From assembly GCA_026770575.1 (NCBI GenBank), contig MU657170.1, positions 312,324 to 340,033 on the forward strand: a stretch of DNA of 27,710 nt, in the 5' to 3' direction. This document shows, piece by piece, positions 20,945 to 27,710 of the stretch. This stretch comes from Pelagophyceae sp. CCMP2097. Taxonomy: Eukaryota > Sar > Pelagophyceae. The notes below the pieces were generated by a model that searched no databases, was not told where the DNA came from, and saw nothing but the letters and a program-made list of their open reading frames with translations. The first letter of the stretch is position 1. Each line of letters begins with the position of its first letter. Both the position numbers and the translations under genes were made by a program.

Positions 20945-21460
20945 TTCGAATTCGAATACGCTGTTGGAACGGAACGTAAGGCGGCATGGCGGCCCGGCCA
21001 TGCCTTGTCAAGGCTGGGACCCGATCTCGAACAGCGATACGTGCGCATCGACGCGGCCGCGGCCGCGTGCAGCTGCACGGTCAAGGCGCTTATAGCGGAG
21101 GCGCGGCCGCTGCATAGGTCGTCGGAATCAGCTGGTGCTGGGCGAGTTTGGTTGCGACTTTGCAAGGTCAACGGCTCTACGACGGCCACTCACGTGGCGT
21201 ACATGAACGACGTCACGCAGCTAGAGCCGCCTCGGCCCATAGAATCAACAACGGAGTACGGGCCGGTCGCTGCTTACGTCCCGACTGGCCGCGGGCGCGC
21301 GCGCGGACGGTCAGAACGTTACTCAGGCGCGGACGCGCGCGGCGACGACGCCGAGGACACGCCCGCCCCGCTGCGCGTGCGCGCGCCGAAGGCGCTGAGG
21401 AGGGTGTCGACGCCGGAGCCGGCTTCCAGGCTGATGCCTCCTTCGAGCGGGCCGCATTGT
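20945..21460 (+). CDS. Possible Crinkler-like N-terminal (ubiquitin-like) domain
   Basis: The frame is open from just after CCCCTAG (acceptor-like, ending 20944) and continues past 21460 into a low-complexity Ala-rich repeat. It contains YVRID, then CTVKALIAEARPL, then VWLRLCKVNG, then MNDVTQLEPPRPIESTTEYG. This order (V.ID, V..L...I, W.., L.p...i...fg) resembles the ubiquitin-like header of Crinkler (CRN) proteins of oomycetes and algae. No start codon or upstream exon was found, and the C-terminal part is not defined. It may be a gene fragment. The match is by pattern only, and an unrelated protein cannot be excluded. Confidence 0.3.
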
Positions 21461-22050
21461 GCATCCGCAGCAGGCAGCGCAGCCGCTGCAGGCGTCGCAG
21501 CCGCCACAGGCGGCGCAGCCGCCGCAGGTGACGCAGCCGCCGCAGGCGGCGCAGCCGCCTTTTGTCGCTGCTGGTGGCGCAGCAGCTTTTGGCGGCGCAG
21601 CCGCCTTTTGCCGCTACTATCGGAGCATCCACCGCAAGAAGCGCTTCGCCGCAGGCGGCGCAGCCGCCTTATGCTGCCACAGCAGAAGGCGTAGACGTCT
21701 TAGGTGGCGCAGTCGCCGTTTGCCGTTTTTGGCTGGGCAGCCGCCTCATGTGGCGAATCCGCTTTATGCTGCAGCCGCAGCCGGCGCAGGCGCTGATGAT
21801 GACGCAGCCGCCGCAGACGGCGCAGCGTCGCAAGTAAGGCAGCCGCAGCAAGCTGCGCAGTTGCCTTATTTCGTTGCTGGAGGCGCAGCCCGGCGTCGCA
21901 AACGGCGCAGCCGCCTCCTGCTGTTGTTGTTTTCGAAACAGTCGCTCTTCTTAGGGCGAGCGCACCCGTTCATAGGACTCTATGACCAAGCGCTGGAGCC
22001 TGTCTATAGGCTCAAAAACGGCTTCTATAGCGCTTTTCCATTTTTGGTGT
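21459..22050 (+). repeat. GCAGCCGCC repeat array with conserved tail, copy 1
   Basis: From 21459 to about 21930 the sequence is an irregular tandem of CGCAGCCGCC units of 15-33 bp spacing. It ends in a unique tail at 21943-22050. The tail is shared, inverted, with 27291-27399. The plus frame codes QPPQAA repeats and then FLGRAHPFIGLYDQALEPVY, ending in a stop at 22053-22055. Both copies keep the tail readable in the same frame, so a repeat-protein gene or a mobile-element ORF is possible. Confidence 0.65.
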
Positions 22051-22055
22051 TCTAA

Positions 22056-22522
22056 TGTGAGGCGTGAGGGTTGTAGGAACTAATTTATACCCCGGGGAGA
22101 TGACTGACTCTCAGAGAGCCACGTGCAAATCAAGAGGTCCTGCGCAGGAGCAACTGGGATCGGCCCCGAAGGGCCTCAACCACGCTTCTCTGCCGAATGT
22201 ACTGCCCTGCGTGTCCAGCTTATAGTTTTCGCCTTTTTTCACACAGAATTTCTAGCGCGGCTGAATAGCTCTTGCCCCGATTATCAACACGAGAGGGTCC
22301 CCTTGTCTAACTGCATACTACAATTGTATCGACGAAAATATTCGGTCAAAAAAACAAAAAAAAAGGACTATACTACCAACCACGTGACCGCGGCGGTGGC
22401 GCGAACACGCCGGCACCTTCATTCCCGTCGGCAGTCCACGTACAACAAAACTCCATTTTGGGAACGTTCTATTAAACAGTTACGAAACCTACAAATCCTT
22501 GGGGATAGCCCCTACGGGGGCC
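22056..22522. other. Spacer downstream of the MED6 gene
   Basis: About 470 bp with no supported coding region. It contains an A-rich run near 22350-22370. It includes the 3' UTR of the minus-strand MED6 gene. Confidence 0.4.
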
Positions 22523-23317
22523 CTAATCCTGGACGGCGCACGCGCGGAGCACGGAGGCGTCGTCCAGCGGGCTCTTGAGCAGGTCGCCAAAGGGGTCGTC
22601 GAGGCGCGCGATGGTGTCGTCGCCCTCCGGTTCGCAAAGCTCCCGCACGGCGTCAAAAGCGAGCGACAGATGGTACCTGACGCAAGGCGCCATGAAGGAA
22701 CGCGCGGGGAAACGAGGAAACGTCTCCCGCGGCGGCAGTGCGGACGCGGCCGCGTGCGAGCATTTCGAGAGGCGAGAGGTCGCGAGTTCCTACAAAGGCG
22801 TGTCGTGGGGGTGTTTGTGCGAGGCGTTTGCGCGGGACTCACGTCGATGCCCGGGCACTGGTAGACCGTGCCGTCCAGGATGTAGTACACCGCCTCGACC
22901 TCGACGACGTGCGCCTGGGAGGGCGTGGCGTGAGGGGCCGGCGAAAGTCGCTTCCGAGCTGGATGCCTCCAAGGTTGCAAGTCGGATGTATCCAAGGTTG
23001 CAAGTTGGATGCCTCGAGTGACACCGGCCTTGCCGATTTCCGGATGCGGCGGCGGACGACGAAGGCCCCTCCCGCGGCGGCGCCTGGACGCGCGCGTGGC
23101 GACGCGGCGGGTGTGTGCGTCGACGAGACAGCCGACTCGGCGCGGGCCGCTACGAACCGTCGAAGCGCTGGGTGGGGGTGATTTGGTAGTCGACGTTTTG
23201 GGTCTGTTTGAAGAACGGGCTTCGAGCGAAGTAAGTCAAGGCGTTGTCGACACGGACCCCACCATTCGAAGCCAGCCACATGCTGTCCATAAACGTCGCG
23301 TGCGTCGGCAGCGCCAT
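22523..23317 (-). CDS. MED6: Mediator subunit 6 (four exons)
   Basis: Minus-strand exons 23317-23158, 23083-23025, 22914-22843 and 22789-22523 join by GT...AG introns of 74, 110 and 53 bp and keep frame, giving 185 residues. The first exon has DSMWLASNGGVRVDNALTYF and ARSPFFKQTQN, matching the MED6 N-terminus (W......L..NVLDYFS.SPFYD.T.NN). The second holds FVVRRRIRKS (the FVIRKQ strand). The third holds YYILDGTVYQCPGID (YYIIAG.IYQAPDL). The fourth is helical (RYHLSLAFDAVREL, ...), as in the MED6 end. MED6 is a head-module subunit bridging Mediator to RNA polymerase II in the nucleus. The stretch between YQITPTQRFD and FVV is shorter than usual, so a missed exon in the first intron is possible. 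The chosen ATG at 23317 begins just before the conserved region. It lies on the same strand as the methyltransferase upstream. Confidence 0.72.
22961..23016. repeat. 23-bp tandem repeat within MED6 intron 2
   Basis: Unit GGATGCCTCCAAGGTTGCAA plus 3 bases at 22961-22983, a second unit with two changes in the first part at 22984-23006, and a partial third at 23007-23016. It lies in the 110-bp intron and accounts for about half its length. Confidence 0.75.
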
Positions 23318-23638
23318 CCGCTTAGCCGCCGGCCGGGTGGACGACGTCTTCGACGGCGGCCGGCGGAGCAAAGCGCGCAGTGGTCGCCGAAAAGGGTCGC
23401 TTTCGGCGAAAGGGTCCTGTTTTTCGCCACGGCCGGCGCCCCGGGCCCCGGGCGGCCCCGGCCTGGTGGTCTGGCTCAAGATTGTCTGCCTTCGTGCACG
23501 CTGGCCCAAGCAAGGCTGCGCATCTGTGCAAGGCGGCAGTGTGGGGACCTGGCGCCCGCGCAGCCTCTGATTTCGAGTCCTTGGAAAGCGGCCTGCATCG
23601 AAGACCTTTGAGGAATGCGTTACGCCATCTCCGCTGCT

Positions 23639-24601
23639 TCACTTTGGAAGAGGAAGGCGTCGCAGCCGCAGCCCGTCTGCTGGCCGCAGCAAAAGGTCCT
23701 TGCGGGGACCTAAAGTGTGCACTGGTTTCATCGACAAAGGTCCCTGGCATGCACCAACTTCGCGACTCTGCGAGCCTCTGAGATCAGCGACTGTGTGTGG
23801 TTCCCCGCGCAGAGGACGCACGATGCCTTTCGGCGCCCAGCCGATCGTGAGCAGCCGCCGTCCACGAAGGAGGTGCGATTGGATGAGCGGCCGCACCGCC
23901 GCCAGCGCCTCTGGGAGGAGGTACATGATGAGTAGAGTCGCCTCTTCGAGGGCGCCTTGCACGTCCTTTGCTGAGGCGTCGAGGCAGTCGCCTTGCACGA
24001 ATCTGACCCGATGCGCTACGCCGCGATTCAAAGCGTGCGACCGCGCCGTCGAGACGAGCTTGGACTCGAGCTCGATGCTAAGCGGGGAGCGTGCGTGCGG
24101 GCGTGCACCGCGCGGGCGAGGACTTCTTCTGCAGGGGTTTCATGCGTGCGGGTGGGCGAGGAACTCTTCAAAGGGTGGCGCACCCAAAAGCGCTCTTGCA
24201 GCCAAACTCGGCGACTGCAGATATCGGAATGCGCCCGTCGCCGCTGCCGACGTCGACGACGACGTCGCTCGGGGATAGGTTGGCGAAAGCGAAGATTTCG
24301 GCCAAGTATTCAGCCTGGTGGCACACGGGTCAACAACCTCGCCGCTCGGCATCGCAGCGGCAACAGCTCACAAGGGGCCTCCTCGTTCTTCAAGAACGGG
24401 CTCAAAGTCTCAAGGTCCTTCTTCTCGATCCTTTGGCTCAAAGTCTCCTTCTCGATCCGCGGGCCCACCCGTGAAGAATCACTCACGGGCGTGCCCACAA
24501 AGGGCGCGAGCGAGTCGCCGGCGATCCACTTCGGCAGGCCGTCGTCGCTCTCGTCGTCGTCGTCGTAAACGGGCACCGTGAAACCCGCCGCGCGAACGAA
24601 C
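23639..24601 (-). CDS. Class I SAM-dependent methyltransferase, FAM173-like
   Basis: Minus-strand exons 24601-24487, 24314-24184 and 24077 to the stop at 23639 join by GT...AG introns (172 and 106 bp) with frame kept. Order of motifs: LAPFVGTPAEYLAEIF, motif I VVVDVGSGDGRI, acidic GIELESKL, VRFVQGDCLD, then the strand-5 region LLIMYLLPEALAAVRP and RGRRLLTIGWAPKG. This is the pattern of the ATP-synthase-c-subunit/FAM173 lysine methyltransferase family and related bacterial enzymes. The substrate is unproven. The first exon with the start codon is not secure: the frame upstream of 24601 meets a stop and must be an acceptor; an ATG at 24752 with a donor at 24696 is one option. The end may include a further intron after GEPHT. 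Confidence in the domain is high, in the ends low. Confidence 0.75.
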
Positions 24602-24763
24602 CTGAAGTGTCAAGGTCACACAAGAACAAACAAGGGGCAAACGTCGCACGAACAAGGTTCCCGAGAGGCATCCAACGCCATCCAACGACGATGCACCACG
24701 CAAGTGCTCCCAGCGCCGTCTCACGCGCCCCGTTTGAACGACCCCGGTCCATGCACGGGAGGG

Positions 24764-25310
24764 TGTGGTGATTCTCTCGGCGGGGTGCTTCAAAAGGGCG
24801 CCGCCCGCGTGCGTGACGACGTCGCGCGCGTCGCCGTCCGCTTTGCAGGCGTCGACGCGCCAGCCGCGGTCGCTTAAAAAGGCGGCACAGCGGGGGGCGC
24901 CGCTTCCACCGACCCTCGAAAGCGTGGAGACGACAAGCACGCCGGCCGGGTGCAGCCTAGCGCGTGTGAAGTGCGGCGGCGTGCGGCTCTGCGGCGCGCT
25001 TGAAGCGGTGTGCGGCGCGCTTGAAGGGGGCCACTCACCTCGAAACCACGGTCGCGAGGTAATCCACCACCGCCGATTCGTTGCCCAACACGCCGTCCAG
25101 CAGCCCGGCAGTGTCGAAGACCTATGTCAGAGGTGCAGCGCGAGGGCCGCGTTTGGGTTCGAGCGGAGCCGACGCAGCGCCGACGCAGCGCAGACGCACG
25201 TATTCGTAAGACTCGTCGCTCTGCCGCAGCGCCTCAAACGCCGCCATCGAGCAAAGATCAAAGCCTGACAGCGCCGCCATGCCGCCGCCCCGAAGCGGGG
25301 GTGTCTGCAT
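24764..25310 (-). CDS. Rossmann-type protein, C-terminal-half-like (three exons, ends unresolved)
   Basis: Minus-strand exons 25310-25200, 25121-25039 and 24956 to at least 24764, joined by GTGCGT...ATAG (78 bp) and GTGAGT...CTAG (82 bp) introns with frame kept. The spliced reading contains GFDLCSMAAFEALRQ, VFDTAGLLDG, then DYLATVVSRLHPAGVLVVST. The last part matches the strand-4 to strand-5 half of class I methyltransferases (FD.V.D.G, L.PGG.LV.S), but an MDR-type dehydrogenase also fits. The glycine-rich motif I is absent, so an upstream exon or truncation is likely. The third-exon frame stays open to 24479 into the next gene's region, and its true end is unknown. It could be a separate gene or an upstream part of the methyltransferase gene. 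Confidence 0.45.
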
Positions 25311-26078
25311 GAAGCGGGGGCGAGCCCTGGGTGCGCGTGCACGCGGCAGCAGCGCTACACGCCGACGGTTGCTGTCCTACGAGGGAGGGGACGCGCGCTT
25401 GCCTTCGCCGAAGATCTGGTTTCGAAAAAGCTGAAAAAGCTGGTGTCCGACCGAGTCGCGCGCGCATCAATTTTCTCATCAATTGGCCGCCTCTTCGGGT
25501 GCCCTGCTCGCCGCGTTCGGCGTCGTGCGACGCACGAGCTGACGGCCTTCTTCGAAGGGCCCTGGTTTACAAAAAAATAAATGTCATTACTGAACTTACG
25601 ACGACTAGCGGCCTCCGACTCGCTTTGAGGCTTTCTGTACTTCGGCAAAAGCTGCGAGGGAAAATCTACCTGCTTTCCGGTCTATAAATTAACACCCTCA
25701 TGCCTCACCTATGCCAAGGCCCAGAAACTCAGGCTACGAAAAAAGAACGAGAGGATGCGCCGACACAGGCGCGCAACGTGGACGCACCGTCGGCGGCGCC
25801 AGGGGTGGACACGGCGGCGGCGGCAGCGCCCACCGCATATTTGGCGACGACGTCTTCCGCAGACGAGGCGGCTGCGGCGTCTGTGGCGGACGCCGCAGAC
25901 AGGGCTTTTGCGGCGGTCCGCCGGCGGAACTCGCCGCGTCCGCAGACGAGGCGGCTGCGGTTTCTGTGGCGGACGCCGCAGACGAGGCTTTTGCGGACGT
26001 GGCGACGTCCGCTAAGGCGTCCACGGCGTCGGTGGCAGAGGCGGCGTCGGCGGCAGAGGCGGCGGGGTCTTTGTCAAA
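25311..26078. other. Spacer with GC-repeat segment
   Basis: Promoter side of two divergent genes. The 25857-25995 part holds two near copies of a unit reading GCAGACGAGGCGGCTGCGG... that in plus frames code SADEAAA.SVADAAD. The reading frame changes between copies, so it is probably not coding. A TATAAATTAA string lies near 25682. Confidence 0.4.
25857..25995. repeat. Duplicated GCAGACGAGGCGGCTGCG segment
   Basis: Two copies of about 50-60 bp starting near 25858 and 25941, separated by a non-repeated stretch. The sequence shares GGCGGCTGCG with the arrays at 21459-22050 and 27291-27710. Confidence 0.55.
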
Positions 26079-26558
26079 ATGTCGGCGGCGGCGATCGACA
26101 AGAGCCGCAACGTCCACGTCAACGACCTCGAGGTGCTGCCGTCCGATGACCCGACGTTCAAGCCGACGCAAGCTCCGCAGAGCGGGATGGAGAGACAGCA
26201 AGAGAAGCGTGCAAAGGCCAGTCCCGTGGACCGAGCAATCAAAGCAGCGACTCCACCGGCTGCCGCATCGAGCCGCAAACGCCGCGCCGAGGCATCTGAC
26301 GACGCGGGCGCCGCCGCGGCAGAGGCCTCTACCGACGGCGAGGAGCTCAGCGAAGGTGCTTTGGACGACGAGCTGCGAGTGAAGCGGCTGCGAGACCTCG
26401 GCCCCGAAGCGCTCGAATCGACGCAGCTGTTTAGCAGTCTCGATGATGCTAACCGGGAGATTGCGCGGCTGTGGGCGCTCGGCGGCGGCGCGTTCGTCGA
26501 AACGATCGATGTCGACACGGACGGAGCCGTCGAGGCCGCGGCCGAGGCCGCTGCGTAG
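26079..26558 (+). CDS. Unknown protein with acidic region and NLS-like motif (upstream half)
   Basis: A 159-residue frame starting at an ATG preceded by a purine at -3. It is rich in Ala, Glu and Asp, with an SSRKRRAEASDD stretch that resembles a nuclear localisation signal, then ELSEGALDDELRVKRLRDLG and FSSLDDANREIARLWALGGG. I do not recognise a family. The frame ends in TAG at 26556-26558, but the same frame then stays open and coding-like for another 120 codons, so the stop probably splits one gene. Confidence 0.55.
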   Translation: MSAAAIDKSRNVHVNDLEVLPSDDPTFKPTQAPQSGMERQQEKRAKASPVDRAIKAATPPAAASSRKRRAEASDDAGAAAAEASTDGEELSEGALDDELRVKRLRDLGPEALESTQLFSSLDDANREIARLWALGGGAFVETIDVDTDGAVEAAAEAAA

Positions 26559-26921
26559 CGCCGCGCGACTGCGGCGCCGGCGAGCGGCCTCGCCGCCCTT
26601 GTCTCGCTCCACGCGTCGCACGAGAAAGTTTCCGTCGCGATCAAGGAGGAGCGAGACACGATTACTGAGGACCAGGACAAGGTCATGGAGGACCGGGACG
26701 ACCACGAGGACGAGTGCAAGACGGCGCACAGTTTCATCGAGCGGCAGAAGGATGTGATCGGCGGCCTGAAGGATGAGATCGGCGGCCTGCGGCTGGAGAT
26801 CGACGGCCTGCGGCGGGAGGCGCAGCGCCGCGAAGAGGCCGGAGCGCGCCGCGTCGCCGAGCTCGAGGCTGCCATCACCGAGCTCGAGGCCGCCGCCATC
26901 GAGGCGCTCAGGGCCCCGTAG
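26559..26921 (+). CDS. Coiled-coil continuation of the same frame (downstream half)
   Basis: 120 codons in the same frame as 26079-26558, directly after its TAG. It reads LAALVSLHASHEKVSVAIKEE, then charged coiled-coil sequence. Three heptads (DVIGGLK, DEIGGLR, LEIDGLR) are encoded by 21-bp near-repeats, followed by a Glu/Ala helix to the stop at 26921. A separate start at 26685 (MEDRDD) is possible. The lack of frame change argues for a recent nonsense mutation, stop read-through or a tiny intron over the TAG rather than two genes. Confidence 0.5.
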   Translation, partial: RRATAAPASGLAALVSLHASHEKVSVAIKEERDTITEDQDKVMEDRDDHEDECKTAHSFIERQKDVIGGLKDEIGGLRLEIDGLRREAQRREEAGARRVAELEAAITELEAAAIEALRAP

Positions 26922-27290
26922 GGGCCGGCGGCTATTACTATCTAAGGTTTTTATGGTTCGTAACTCAATTGCGTAACTGTCAAAAGAACTTTTTCAGACT
27001 GGTGATATTTTTGTTCTTTGGTTGCCATGATTGAACTTACCGGCTCGCTCGCGCCGCTGCGTATGTCGCGTGTACAGATTCCAAGTTTCTTTTTTCTTTT
27101 TTCGCCGTTTTTTTTTTCAGCGATAGTTTTACATTGACGCGAGGCTGTAGATCGATCCCGCGTGGTACCCTACGAACCCTCTCGTGCGTTTGCGCGTGTA
27201 TGTCGGGACAAGAGGTATTTGGGAAGAGTAGATTTCTCTCTGTGGAACGCCGAAAACTATAAGCTTGCGGCGCATAGCAGTACAATAAAA
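26922..27290. other. AT-rich spacer
   Basis: No gene is seen. A pyrimidine tract with a CAG end (27091-27120) looks like a splice acceptor on the plus strand, but no exon can be tied to it. Confidence 0.35.
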
Positions 27291-27710
27291 CACCAAAAAT
27301 GAAAAAGGGTATATAACTCGTTTTTGACCCTATAGACAGGCTCCAGCGATTGTCCATAACGACCAATGAACAACTGCGCGCGCCCTAAGAAGAGTAGCTG
27401 TTTTAAAGCAATTGAAACAGAAAACGGTGGATGCGTGAGGCGGCTGCGCCGCCTGCGTCGTAACCATAAAGCGGCTGCGCCACATGCTACGGCTGCGCCG
27501 CCAGCAATGACAAAAGGCGGCTGCGACGCATGTGACATATGCGTAAGGCGGCTGCGTCGTTTGCGACTTATAAACCAAGAGCAGCGGTAGCAAGATGCGG
27601 CTGCGCCACAATATGCGGCTGCACAGCCAGTAGCAGCAAAAGGCGGCTGCGCCGTCTGCGTCTGCTGCATAAGGCGGCTGCACCGCCAGCGGCAGCAGCA
27701 TAAGGCGGCT
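27291..27710 (-). repeat. GGCGGCTGCG repeat array with conserved tail, copy 2
   Basis: On the minus strand the array (27710-27430) precedes the tail (27399-27291). The tail matches copy 1 at 21943-22050, with shared peptide FLGRA..FIG.Y.Q.LEPVYR. The orientation is inverted relative to copy 1, so both tails point inward. It runs off the window end. Confidence 0.65.

Noticed and set aside
25734..26729. 331- and 295-codon minus-strand frames
   Set aside because: Antisense to the coiled-coil gene and GC repeats; Ser/Arg-rich with no motif.

Overview
The window reads as nuclear DNA of a GC-rich unicellular eukaryote, most likely a microalga. Evidence: histone H3 and H4 genes, genes broken by many short GT-AG introns (about 43-172 bp, donors often GTGCGT or GTGAGT), a MYND-RING-Sel1 protein pair, a Mediator MED6 subunit, a dynein-stalk fragment, and dense minisatellites and small inverted-repeat elements. 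The MYND/Sel1 pair and compact GC-rich genes suggest a pelagophyte or other chromist alga, but this is inference from style, not a database match. Most real genes are split, so simple ORF reading hides them; I rebuilt exon chains by joining GT...AG boundaries that keep frame and complete recognisable domains.

Layout. 604-1629 (+): MYND/RING/Sel1 protein. 2093-4028 (+): nine-exon PH-domain protein with long acidic and repetitive tail. 4236-5509: divergent histone H4 (-) and H3 (+) pair with matched promoter modules and a histone-type 3' stem-loop after each. 5799-6352: 554-bp element with 15-bp terminal inverted repeats and 7-bp target duplication, made of CGGGT-type internal repeats. 6884-8029 (-): second MYND/RING/Sel1 paralogue. 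8285-9168: large imperfect palindrome made of two inverted copies of an element carrying tRNA-like B boxes. 9169-12043: non-coding, with hairpins and T-arm-like remnants.

12044-19168 (-): exons of one gene (or close paralogues) whose product resembles the RelA/SpoT nucleotidyltransferase fold. Its long introns are filled with several families of roughly 13-15-bp minisatellites, a second copy of the CGGGT element and a duplicated exon relic. 19884-20616 (-): isolated dynein heavy-chain stalk fragment. 20945-21460 (+): possible Crinkler-like N-terminal domain running into a GCAGCC repeat array.

22523-25310 (-): tight block of split housekeeping-type genes: MED6, a class I (FAM173-like) methyltransferase, and an unresolved Rossmann-type gene. 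26079-26921 (+): coiled-coil protein interrupted by an in-frame TAG. The GCGGCTGCG arrays at 21459-22050 and 27291-27710 share a conserved tail, are inverted to each other and flank this block. No shared pathway is evident. The histone pair is the only clearly co-regulated unit.
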